Source: Thermaceae bacterium (GTDB lineage: Bacteria; Deinococcota; Deinococci; Deinococcales; Marinithermaceae). From it: 59,922 nucleotides of DNA. Position numbers and translations under genes: made by a program. The first letter of the stretch is position 1; each line of letters begins with the position of its first letter. Where the stretch lies: the NCBI GenBank assembly GCA_026985615.1, contig JALSQD010000086.1, positions 1-59,922 on the forward strand, in the 5' to 3' direction. The notes beneath the pieces were generated by a model, which had not been told where the DNA came from, ran no database searches, and saw only the letters and a list, made by a program, of their open reading frames with translations. Positions 9,127 through 16,412 of this stretch are shown one piece after another.

Positions 9127-9846
9127 ATGAGCGACGTCTCGCTTACCGCCAGCGTCTGCCCCCACGACACCGCAAAGAACCTGACCACCTGGATCGAGTT
9201 CTTTCTGGTATTGGGACAGACGGTGGGGCTCGAGATCGGATACCTGCACGTGGCCGATTTTCCCGAGTTCTATGAGCGTTTCGGCGAAGTCCAGCTCGTC
9301 TACGCCAATCCGCTGGACGCGTTGCACCTTGAGGACGAGCGCGGCTTCTTGCCGCTCGCCACGACCGATCGTTACGACGAGGTCATTTTCATGGTGCGCA
9401 AGGGCGTGGCTCGGGCTCTCGCTGATTTTGCGGACCGTCCGCTGGCCATGGTGGAGGGTCAGTTCGCCACCCTCCTAGGTTGCACGCTCTTGCAGGAGCG
9501 GGGCGTGCAGGTGGGGCCTCTGCGCCCCTACCCGAGCTGGGGTGAAGCACTCGCCGCGTTGCGCCAGGGCGAGGTCGAACACGCACTGCTCTACAAAGGC
9601 TTCTTCGAGCAGCTTGGCGAGCTCTCGCTCGAGGGGGTGGAGGTGGTCGAGGTCTCCGACGCGCGGCGTTTTGGTCATGTCCTCATGCTCCACCCGGATT
9701 ATGCCGCCCACCGTGCGGCCCTCCTTAAGGCGCTCGCGCGTCTGCCAGACCACCCCCTCGGCGCAATGGTGCTGGCCGACCTGCGCATCGGCAGCTGGCG
9801 TGAGGTGGCCTCTACCGAGCCGTTGCGCGGCCTGTTGAGGCGTTAA
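9127..9846 (+). CDS. PhnD-like substrate-binding domain protein without signal peptide
   Basis: 239 aa. The fold pattern resembles the phosphate/phosphite/phosphonate-binding PhnD family: a beta strand followed by VYANPLDAL, then PLATTDRYDEVIF, a hinge region (LAMVEGQFAT) and EHALLYKGFFEQL. There is no signal peptide or lipobox; the protein starts MSDVSLTASVCPHD, so it should be cytoplasmic. It lies just before phoB-phoR-phoU, with its own promoter (TAAAGT at 9113-9118, 8 nt before ATG). A role as an internal oxyanion or ligand sensor for the Pho system is an inference. No transporter permease for it is present. An upstream ATG at 9097 is possible but would disrupt the promoter spacing. Confidence 0.6.
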   Translation: MSDVSLTASVCPHDTAKNLTTWIEFFLVLGQTVGLEIGYLHVADFPEFYERFGEVQLVYANPLDALHLEDERGFLPLATTDRYDEVIFMVRKGVARALADFADRPLAMVEGQFATLLGCTLLQERGVQVGPLRPYPSWGEALAALRQGEVEHALLYKGFFEQLGELSLEGVEVVEVSDARRFGHVLMLHPDYAAHRAALLKALARLPDHPLGAMVLADLRIGSWREVASTEPLRGLLRR

Positions 9847-9950
9847 GTTTATTTATATGTTAATTTATAACTTAATTATTTGTAACGTAACTTTTTGAAC
9901 AATACGGTCAAATTGACTAACCCGGGCGATCTGCACGCCTTGCAGGATTG
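9847..9950. other. AT-rich intergenic island before phoB
   Basis: The first 70 bp are strikingly A/T-rich for this genome. They contain an imperfect inverted repeat (TAAGTT ... AACTTA, about 9844-9876). It could end the PhnD-like transcript or act as an upstream element for the phoB promoter; neither is proven. Confidence 0.5.
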
Positions 9951-9990
9951 CTGACACGTTTCTGACCGGCGGTCGGTAGACTGAGGTCGT
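9951..9990 (+). promoter_or_regulatory. PHO-box-like promoter of phoB
   Basis: Two CTGAC repeats start at 9951 and 9962, exactly 11 bp apart, as in the tandem repeats of the enterobacterial PHO box. A -10 box TAGACT (9977-9982) begins 15 bp after the second repeat starts, and the phoB ATG follows 8 nt later, so the transcript is probably leaderless. The same geometry occurs before pstS. This points to autoregulation by PhoB. Confidence 0.6.
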
Positions 9991-10650
9991 ATGGCTCGGG
10001 TGTTGATCGTCGAGGACGAACCCGCCCTTCGCTTCAGCCTCGAACGCGTCCTGCGCCGTGCCGGCTTCGAGGTGGCGGGCGCTGCGAGCGCGGCCGAGGG
10101 TTGGGAGCGGTTGGAGGGGGCCGACGTGCTGGTTCTCGACTGGATGCTGCCCGACGAGGACGGCCTGCGTTTTCTGGCGCGGCTCCGGCGCACGCCGCGG
10201 TACGAGGCGCTCCCGGTGCTAATGTTGACCGCCCGGGCGAGCGAGCGCGACCGGGTGGAGGGGCTACTTGGCGGAGCCGACGACTACCTCACCAAGCCCT
10301 TTTCGAGCGCTGAGCTGGCGGCGCGGCTCACCGCGTTGCTGCGGCGCAGCCGCGCGCCCGAGCGCATCGAGCGCGGGCCGCTGCGCATCGAGCTGGCTGC
10401 GGCTCGGGTCTTCCTGGAGGGCGCGGAGGTGGCGCTTACCCGGCGCGAGTTCGACCTGCTGGCCTTCTTGGCGGCTCACCCCGGGCGGGTCTACTCCCGC
10501 GAGGAGCTTTTAGAGCGCGTTTGGGGCGCGGACTTCCTGGGCACCCTGCGCACGGTGGATCAGCACGTGGCCCAGTTGCGCGAGAAGCTGGGGTCGGGCT
10601 GGATCGAGACCGTGCGCGGCCGCGGTTACCGCTTTGTGGAGGCGCCGTGA
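9991..10650 (+). CDS. phoB: response regulator PhoB (OmpR family)
   Basis: 219 aa. The receiver domain (1-118) has the acidic pair ED at 8-9, the phosphoacceptor Asp50 in VLVLDWMLPDEDG, a Thr in MLTARA and the Lys of YLTKPF. The C-terminal winged helix (125-219) shows LTRREFDLLAFL, LLERVWG and the end VRGRGYRF typical of OmpR/PhoB proteins. The position next to phoR, phoU and pst genes supports the PhoB assignment. It should bind the CTGAC repeats before itself and pstS. The stop codon overlaps the phoR GTG start. Confidence 0.88.
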   Translation: MARVLIVEDEPALRFSLERVLRRAGFEVAGAASAAEGWERLEGADVLVLDWMLPDEDGLRFLARLRRTPRYEALPVLMLTARASERDRVEGLLGGADDYLTKPFSSAELAARLTALLRRSRAPERIERGPLRIELAAARVFLEGAEVALTRREFDLLAFLAAHPGRVYSREELLERVWGADFLGTLRTVDQHVAQLREKLGSGWIETVRGRGYRFVEAP

Positions 10651-11552
10651 GCCGCTGGCGCGAGGCCTGGGAGGCGAGCCAGCAGGGGTTGGTGCTGCTG
10701 GAAGACGGGCGGGTGCGCTACCTCAACCCAGCAGCGGCGCGGCTGCTCGACGTGCGTCGCGAGGGGGCCGAGGGGCGGCCGGCGGCCTACGTGCTGCGCC
10801 ACCACCGTCTACTAGAGCTCGCGCGCGGCAGCGGCGAGGCCACGCTGGCGCTGGGCGGGCGCGTGCTGCGCGTGCGGGCCACAGGTGGCGCGGTCTTTCT
10901 CGACGACGCGACCGAGGCCGAGCGCACCCGGGCCGAGCTGGAGCAGGAGCGGCGGATGTTGGCTCACGAGTTCCGCACGCCGGTGGCAGGGCTCGCAGGG
11001 CTCTTGGAGGTGTTGCGCGATGAGCTCGAGGGGCCCGAGCGCGAGCGGGTGCTGGCGCTCATGGCCGACGAGGTGGCCCGACTCTTGCGGCTGGTCCAGG
11101 GCCAAGGGACGGCGGGGGCCGAGGCCTGGTCGCCGGAGGAGCTGCGGCCGCGGTTGGCGCGACTGCTGCCGGGCGCCGGAGCGGTCCTTTGGCAGGTGGC
11201 GCACCGCACCACCGCCGACCGCGACCGGGTCTACCAGGTGCTTGTCAATCTGGTGGAAAACGCGCTCCACTACGGCGCGCCGCCTGTGATGGTGCGCACC
11301 CGCAGGCTCGAGGATGGCAGGCTGGCGCTCGAGGTGGTTGACGCCGGCGGTCCACTCGCCGACTACGAGCGGCTCTTCGAGCCCGGTAGCCGCGGGGTCC
11401 ACGCCGCTGGCACGCGCGGCAGCGGCCTGGGGCTCGCGCTGGTGCGGCGGATTGCCCGGGGTTGGGGTGGGGAAGCCTACGGTGTCAGACTGGAGGAGGG
11501 CAACGCCTTTGGTGTGACGCTGCCCGAAGAGGAGGGGGAGGCTGATGCGTGA
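10647..11552 (+). CDS. phoR: phosphate-responsive histidine kinase PhoR-like, no membrane segment
   Basis: 301 aa from GTG 10647, which overlaps the phoB stop (GTGA). Residues 10-85 form a small PAS-like domain (LVLLEDGRVRYLNPAA). The HisKA box MLAHEFRTP contains His107. The ATPase domain shows NLVENALHYG (N box), a degenerate G1 (VVDAGGPL) and GSGLGLALV (G2). Typical PhoR has N-terminal membrane helices; none is visible here, and the upstream in-frame sequence is only the phoB shadow. The kinase should therefore be cytoplasmic and depend on PhoU/Pst contact or a soluble signal. It overlaps phoU by 8 bp. Confidence 0.82.
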   Translation: MSRWREAWEASQQGLVLLEDGRVRYLNPAAARLLDVRREGAEGRPAAYVLRHHRLLELARGSGEATLALGGRVLRVRATGGAVFLDDATEAERTRAELEQERRMLAHEFRTPVAGLAGLLEVLRDELEGPERERVLALMADEVARLLRLVQGQGTAGAEAWSPEELRPRLARLLPGAGAVLWQVAHRTTADRDRVYQVLVNLVENALHYGAPPVMVRTRRLEDGRLALEVVDAGGPLADYERLFEPGSRGVHAAGTRGSGLGLALVRRIARGWGGEAYGVRLEEGNAFGVTLPEEEGEADA

Positions 11553-12204
11553 AGCGTTGGAGCGGGACCTGACCCGCATCACCGAGAGGTTTCTTGAGAT
11601 GGTGAGTCTGGTGCGCGAGCAGCTGCAGCTGGCCACCGCTGGTCTGGTCGAGCAGGATGTCGCCCGGGCCGAGGAGGTGGTACGCCTCGACGAGAAGGTG
11701 GACGCACTGGACCTGGAGATCGAAAACGAGGTGCTGGCCGCCATTGCCCGGCACCAGCCGGTGGCGGGCGACCTGCGTTTTTTGGCGACGGTGCTCAAGG
11801 CGCTCACCAACCTGGAGCGTGCTGGTGACTACGCCGCCCATGTGGCTGAGGATGCCCTGGCGCTCGCGGGTGAGCCGCCGCTGAAGAAGTATATCGTCCT
11901 CGGCGAGATGGCCGAACGCATCGAGACGATGTTCAACCTGCTCGCCAAGGCGATCGCCGAGCGCGACCTGAGCGCGGCCGAACGGGTGCTCAAGATCGAC
12001 GACGACGTGGACGATCTTTACGAGCAGATCGTGCGCGAGCTGCTCACCTACATGCTCGAAGACCCGCGCACCCTCTCCAAGGCACTCACCCTGATGCGCG
12101 TGGCCCGCAGCTACGAGCGCCTCGGCGACCACCTGGAGAACATTGCCGAGCGCGTTTTCTTCTGGTTGACGGGACGGCTCGAAGGGGCGGCGGACGCGGG
12201 CTGA
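11545..12204 (+). CDS. phoU: phosphate signalling protein PhoU
   Basis: 219 aa, the usual length. Two three-helix PhoU repeats are visible, each with the acidic metal-binding pattern: VRLDEKVDALDLEIENE with ERAGDYAAHVAED in the first, and KIDDDVDDLYEQI with ERLGDHLENIAERV in the second. PhoU links the Pst transporter to PhoR and keeps the Pho regulon off when phosphate is plentiful. The ATG overlaps the end of phoR. The PHO-box-like element of pstS begins within its stop codon. Confidence 0.95.
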   Translation: MREALERDLTRITERFLEMVSLVREQLQLATAGLVEQDVARAEEVVRLDEKVDALDLEIENEVLAAIARHQPVAGDLRFLATVLKALTNLERAGDYAAHVAEDALALAGEPPLKKYIVLGEMAERIETMFNLLAKAIAERDLSAAERVLKIDDDVDDLYEQIVRELLTYMLEDPRTLSKALTLMRVARSYERLGDHLENIAERVFFWLTGRLEGAADAG

Positions 12205-12244
12205 CCCAGGCCTGACAAAAGCCCTTCATCCTGTGGGTGGAGGT
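12201..12244 (+). promoter_or_regulatory. PHO-box-like promoter and Shine-Dalgarno of pstS
   Basis: CTGAC repeats begin at 12201 and 12212 (11 bp apart). A weak -10, CATCCT, begins at 12227, 15 bp after the second repeat starts, exactly as at phoB. GGAGGT at 12239-12244 is the ribosome-binding site. A poor -10 fits an activator-dependent promoter. Confidence 0.6.
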
Positions 12245-12252
12245 AGATGCGT

Positions 12253-13308
12253 ATGAAGAAACCCGTCCTAGTGGTTCTCGCACTCACCCTCGGCATGGCC
12301 CTGGCCCAGAGCGTGAGCCTCAACGGTGCCGGCGCCACCTTCCCGTATCCGCTCTACGCCAAGTACTTCGACGCCTACCAGAAGCTCACCGGGGTGCGCG
12401 TCAACTACCAGTCCATCGGCTCCGGCGGTGGCATCCGCCAGCTCTTCGCCCAGACGGTCCACTTCGGGGCTAGCGATGCGCCGCTATCTGACGAGAAGAT
12501 CGCCGAGTTCGAACAGAAGTTTGGCACCCAGGTGATCCACGTACCCACTGCCCTCGGTGCGGTCGTGCCCAGCTATAACCTGCCCGGCGTGACCCAGCCC
12601 CTCAACTTCTCGGGCCCGGTGCTGGCCGACATCTTCCTCGGCAAGATCAAGAAGTGGAACGACCCTGCCCTCGCCGAGCTCAACCCTGGCGTGAAGCTTC
12701 CCGCCCTGCCCATCACCGTAGTTCACCGCTCCGACGGTTCGGGGACCACCTACATCTGGACCGAGTACCTGGCCAAGGTTTCCCCCGAGTGGAAGGCCAA
12801 GGTGGGCGTGGGCAAGAGCGTTAGCTGGCCCACAGGCCTCGGGGGCAAGGGCAATGAGGGTGTGGCCGGGCTGGTGCGCCAGGTCCCGGGCGCCATCGGC
12901 TACAACGAGCTGATCTATGCGCTACAGAACAAGATCGCCTACGGTGCGGTGCAGAACCGTGCGGGCAAGTTCGTTCTCGCCGATCTGGCGTCGGTGCGGG
13001 CGGCGGCCGAGCTGAAGGACTTCCCGGCCGACACCCGGGTATCGATCACCGACACCCCCGCCCCCGAAGGCTACCCCATCGCCAGCTTCACCTGGATCCT
13101 AGTTTACCGCGACCTTGACAAGGATAAGGCGGTAAAATCGCGAGCAGAGGCTGAGGCGCTGGCCAGGCTGCTTGACTGGGTTATCCACGATGGCCAGCGG
13201 TATAACGAGGCCTTGCACTATGCGGCGCTGCCTGAGGTTGCGGTGAAGGTGAGCGAGGCCAACCTTGCCGGCCTGCGCTACCACAACGAGCCGCTGAACC
13301 AGAAGTAA
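12253..13308 (+). CDS. pstS: phosphate ABC transporter substrate-binding protein PstS
   Basis: 351 aa. The first 20 residues (MKKPVLVVLALTLGMALAQ) are a Sec signal peptide without a lipobox Cys, so the protein is a soluble periplasmic binder. The mature protein opens with LNGAGATFPYPLY, and GSGGGIRQL, GASDAPL and HRSDGSGTTYIWTEYL are the phosphate-contacting loops of PstS. ATG 12253 lies 8 nt after GGAGGT; ATG 12247 is in frame but too close (2 nt). It is the first gene of pstS-C-A-B, behind a PHO-box-like element, with a strong hairpin separating it from pstC. Confidence 0.93.
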   Translation: MKKPVLVVLALTLGMALAQSVSLNGAGATFPYPLYAKYFDAYQKLTGVRVNYQSIGSGGGIRQLFAQTVHFGASDAPLSDEKIAEFEQKFGTQVIHVPTALGAVVPSYNLPGVTQPLNFSGPVLADIFLGKIKKWNDPALAELNPGVKLPALPITVVHRSDGSGTTYIWTEYLAKVSPEWKAKVGVGKSVSWPTGLGGKGNEGVAGLVRQVPGAIGYNELIYALQNKIAYGAVQNRAGKFVLADLASVRAAAELKDFPADTRVSITDTPAPEGYPIASFTWILVYRDLDKDKAVKSRAEAEALARLLDWVIHDGQRYNEALHYAALPEVAVKVSEANLAGLRYHNEPLNQK

Positions 13309-13322
13309 ACCGTGCTTTTGAC

Positions 13323-13350
13323 GGACCGCGAGGCTGTTGCCTCGCGGTCC
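13323..13350 (+). terminator. pstS-pstC intercistronic hairpin
   Basis: A perfect 12-bp stem (GGACCGCGAGGC and its complement) closes a TGTT loop, 14 nt after the pstS stop. No T-run follows, so it is more likely an mRNA-stabilising or partial-termination element that raises PstS over the permease subunits than a complete terminator. Confidence 0.75.
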
Positions 13351-13372
13351 GGGACACCTTCCGGGGGATGGC

Positions 13373-14317
13373 GTGCGCGAGAGGCTCTACGGAAAGCTGG
13401 GCGACCGCATCTTTATCGCGGCGCTGGTAACGCTTGGCGGCGCGGTCATGTTCATCGCCGCCCTCATGGCCTGGGAGTTGTGGTCGGGCGGCGCCAAGGC
13501 GTTTCGCACCTTTGGGTTTTGGGGCTTCGTCTTCGGACGCGAGTGGAACGTGATCACCGGCCAGTTCGGCGCCTGGCCTTTTTTGGTGGGCACGGTCATC
13601 ACCAGCGCGGTCGCGCTGGCGCTGGCCTTTTTACCTTCACTGGCGGCGGCGATCGCCATAGCCGAGTACGCCCCCCGCTGGCTGGGTGAGGTCATTGCCT
13701 ACCTGGTGGACCTGCTGGCGGCGCTACCCAGCGTGGTCTACGGGTTGTGGGGCATCTTCGTGCTGGTGCCCTTGGTGCGCGACCGCGTCGAGCAGCCGCT
13801 TTTTCTTTGGAGCGCCGAGCACGCTCCGGCGCTGATGGGGCTGCTGGGCCCTCCCACCGGCATCGGTATGCTCTCGGCGGTGCTGGTGCTGGCGCTGATG
13901 ATCGTGCCCTACGCCTCTTCGCTGGCGCGCGACGCCATCCGGCTGGTGCCCCGTGAGCAGCGCGAGGCCATGTACGCCTTGGGCGCGACGCGCTGGGAGG
14001 TGGTGCGCCGGGTGGTGCTGCCCTATGCTCGCGGCGGCATCTTCGCCGGTGTCATTCTAGCGCTGGCGCGCGCTTTGGGTGAGACCATGGCCGTGACCAT
14101 GCTCATCGGCAACGGTCATCAGCTTCCCTACAGCGTTTTCGGACCGGCCGCCACCATGGCCAGCGTGATCGCCAACGAGTTCACCGAGGCCGAGGGCGGG
14201 TTGCAGCTCGCCAGTTTGCTGGCGGTGGGCTTCTTGCTCTTCCTGCTCTCGCTCGTGGTCAACTTCGCCGCCGACTGGATCTTGCGGCGGATGAGTGTAG
14301 GGGAGGGGCACGAGTGA
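13373..14317 (+). CDS. pstC: phosphate ABC transporter permease PstC
   Basis: 314 aa from GTG 13373, which follows the ribosome-binding site GGGGG (13364-13368); the longer in-frame ATG at 13337 lies inside the hairpin and is rejected. Six membrane segments are visible. The inner-membrane permease signature EQREAMYALGATRWEVVRRVVLP (EAA loop) contacts PstB, and ALGETMAVTMLIGN is conserved in PstC. Its TGA overlaps the GTG start of pstA. Confidence 0.92.
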   Translation: MRERLYGKLGDRIFIAALVTLGGAVMFIAALMAWELWSGGAKAFRTFGFWGFVFGREWNVITGQFGAWPFLVGTVITSAVALALAFLPSLAAAIAIAEYAPRWLGEVIAYLVDLLAALPSVVYGLWGIFVLVPLVRDRVEQPLFLWSAEHAPALMGLLGPPTGIGMLSAVLVLALMIVPYASSLARDAIRLVPREQREAMYALGATRWEVVRRVVLPYARGGIFAGVILALARALGETMAVTMLIGNGHQLPYSVFGPAATMASVIANEFTEAEGGLQLASLLAVGFLLFLLSLVVNFAADWILRRMSVGEGHE

Positions 14318-15141
14318 ACCTGCGCCGCCGCTACTTGCGTGACCGGCTAATGGTCGGCCTGGTCTATCTGGGTACCTCAGTGGTATTGCTACCGCTTCTC
14401 CTTATCATTGGCTACGTCTTCGTCAAGGGTGTTGGGGCGCTCAACTGGGACTTCTTCACCAAGCCCCCCGCACCTCCGGGTGAGGGGGGCGGGGGCATGC
14501 TGCCGGCGATCGTTGGCACCTTCATCATCGACTTGATGGCGCTGGCCATGGGCGGTCTGCTGGGTCTCGGCGGCGGGGTGCTGATGGCCGAGTACCCCGA
14601 GCATCCTTTGAACCGCCCCTTGCGGATGGTCGCCAACGTGCTTGGCGGCATACCCGCAATCCTGATGGGCCTTTTTGCCTTCGTGGTCGTGGTGTTGCCG
14701 ATGGGTGGCTTTTCAGCCTTCTCGGGTTCGGTGGCGCTCGCCATCCTGATGATTCCCATTATCATGCGCTCGACCGAGGAGGTGCTCAAGCTGCTGCCCT
14801 GGGAGCTGCGCGAGGCGGGGCTGGCTTTGGGACTCCCGCGCTGGCGGGTGACGTTGAGCCTGATCCTTCCGGCGGCCAAGGGCGGCATCGTCACCGGCCT
14901 GCTGCTGGCGCTGGCGCGGGCCGCGGGCGAGGCGGCGCCGCTGCTCTTTACCGCCTTCGGCAACCAGTTTCTCTCGTTTGACCCGCTGGGACCGATGGAC
15001 AGCCTGCCGCTTAAGATCTACGTCTACGCCATCTCGCCTTATGAGGATTGGATCCAGCAGGCCTGGGGTGCGGCGTTACTGCTCGCGCTCATGCTAATGC
15101 TTACGAACTTTATTGCACGCCGGGCGATGCGGCGTCGGTAG
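14314..15141 (+). CDS. pstA: phosphate ABC transporter permease PstA
   Basis: 275 aa, GTG start overlapping the pstC stop. It has six hydrophobic segments. The EAA loop reads LPWELREAGLALGLPRWRVTLSLILP, and ARAAGEAAPLLFTAFGNQF is the conserved PstA segment. It forms the membrane channel with PstC. pstB follows after 9 bp containing GGAGGAAGG. Confidence 0.93.
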   Translation: MNLRRRYLRDRLMVGLVYLGTSVVLLPLLLIIGYVFVKGVGALNWDFFTKPPAPPGEGGGGMLPAIVGTFIIDLMALAMGGLLGLGGGVLMAEYPEHPLNRPLRMVANVLGGIPAILMGLFAFVVVVLPMGGFSAFSGSVALAILMIPIIMRSTEEVLKLLPWELREAGLALGLPRWRVTLSLILPAAKGGIVTGLLLALARAAGEAAPLLFTAFGNQFLSFDPLGPMDSLPLKIYVYAISPYEDWIQQAWGAALLLALMLMLTNFIARRAMRRR

Positions 15142-15150
15142 GAGGAAGGT

Positions 15151-15912
15151 GTGGAGACCTTACGCATGGAAACCCGCGACCTGACCGTCTATTACGGCAA
15201 AAAGGCCGGCGTGCGCGGCGTCAGCCTGCCCATCTACGACCGCAAGATCACCGCCTTGATCGGGCCTTCGGGTTGCGGCAAGACCACCTACCTGCGCGCG
15301 CTCAACCGCATGCACGACCTCAACCCCATCGTGCGCATCGAGGGGCAGGTGCTCCTCGATGGCGAGGGCGTTTACGCCTCCGGGATGGACCCGGTGGTCA
15401 TCCGCCGGCGGGTGGGGATGGTTTTCCAGCGACCCACGCCCTTCCCGACGATGAGCATCTTCGAGAACGTGGTCGCCGGCCTCAAACTGGTGGGTGTGCG
15501 CGATCGCGACCGCCTAATGGGGGTGGCTGAGCGCTCGCTCAAGGCCGCGGCCTTGTGGGACGAGGTCAAGGACCGGCTGCACGAGCCGGCGGTGGGACTT
15601 TCGGGCGGGCAGCAGCAGCGCATCTCGATCGCCCGGGCGCTGGCGGTGGAGCCCGAGGTGTTGCTGATGGACGAGCCCACCAGCGCCCTCGACCCCATCT
15701 CCACCCAGGCCATCGAGGACCTGCTCGCGCGCCTCAAGGAGCAGGTCACGATCGTAATCGTGACCCACAACATGCAGCAGGCCGCGCGCGTTTCCGACTA
15801 CACCGCCTTCTTCCTGAACGGCGACATGATCGAGTTCGGCCCTACCGAAAAGATTTTCACCAACCCGGCCGACGAGCGGACCGAGGCCTACATTACCGGA
15901 CGGTTCGGCTGA
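15151..15912 (+). CDS. pstB: phosphate ABC transporter ATP-binding protein PstB
   Basis: 253 aa. Walker A is GPSGCGKTTYLR, the signature is LSGGQQQRISIARAL, Walker B is VLLMDEPTSALD and the switch His is in VTHNMQQAARVSD. The RPTPFPTMSIFENV and LYGK-like opening (VYYGKKAGVRGVSL) are PstB-specific. GTG 15151 sits directly after GGAGGAAGG; ATG 15166 is an alternative. The stop codon overlaps the ATG of the SixA-like gene. Confidence 0.95.
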   Translation: METLRMETRDLTVYYGKKAGVRGVSLPIYDRKITALIGPSGCGKTTYLRALNRMHDLNPIVRIEGQVLLDGEGVYASGMDPVVIRRRVGMVFQRPTPFPTMSIFENVVAGLKLVGVRDRDRLMGVAERSLKAAALWDEVKDRLHEPAVGLSGGQQQRISIARALAVEPEVLLMDEPTSALDPISTQAIEDLLARLKEQVTIVIVTHNMQQAARVSDYTAFFLNGDMIEFGPTEKIFTNPADERTEAYITGRFG

Positions 15913-16412
15913 TGACCGAGGTGCACCTGATTCGCCACGCTCGCGCTCAGCCGCAGCACAAGGGGCTGCCCGACGAGGAACGGCGGCTGACCCCGGTCGG
16001 CTTCGCCCAGGCGGAGCGGTTGCGGGTGGCGCTCGAGCGCCTGGGGGTGCGCTACGAGGTGATCTGGTCCAGCCCGGTGCTGCGGGCCCGCCAGACCGCC
16101 GAGGTGCTGGCGCCCCTGGCCGGGGCGGTGATCGAGGAATCGGCGCTGGCTTCGGGTTGGGATGCGGAGCTGCTGGCGCGCCTGCGCGTCCGCGGGCGGG
16201 CGGTGGCGGTGGTGGCCCACGAGCCCGACCTGAGCGCGGCGGCTGCTGCCCTGCTGGGCGGCGAGCCCGATGCGTACCCTTTCAAGAAGAGCAGCCTCTT
16301 CGCCGTTCGCTGGGGCAGGCGGCCGCAGCTGCGTTACGTGCTCACCCCGGGTCTGCTCAAGCGCTTACTCGGTGCGGACGACCAGCCGCCGGCCGAAGGC
16401 GCGCGCGAATAG
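15912..16412 (+). CDS. SixA-like histidine phosphatase
   Basis: 166 aa. The N-terminal LIRHARA motif holds the catalytic His9; ERRLTPVGFAQAERL, WSSPVLRARQTAEVL and the late VVAHEPDLSAAAAALLG (second catalytic His) match the small SixA branch of the histidine phosphatase superfamily. SixA removes phosphate from phosphohistidine; a role against PhoR or a phosphocarrier is an inference from its place as the last gene of the pst operon (ATGA overlap with pstB). Its last 48 bp overlap the 3' end of the convergent ppx/gppA gene. Confidence 0.82.
   Translation: MTEVHLIRHARAQPQHKGLPDEERRLTPVGFAQAERLRVALERLGVRYEVIWSSPVLRARQTAEVLAPLAGAVIEESALASGWDAELLARLRVRGRAVAVVAHEPDLSAAAAALLGGEPDAYPFKKSSLFAVRWGRRPQLRYVLTPGLLKRLLGADDQPPAEGARE

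Noticed and set aside
10521..10646. N-terminal extension of PhoR
   Set aside because: The in-frame extension reads the phoB gene in another frame and gives no membrane helix; GTG 10647 overlaps the phoB stop as expected for coupled genes.
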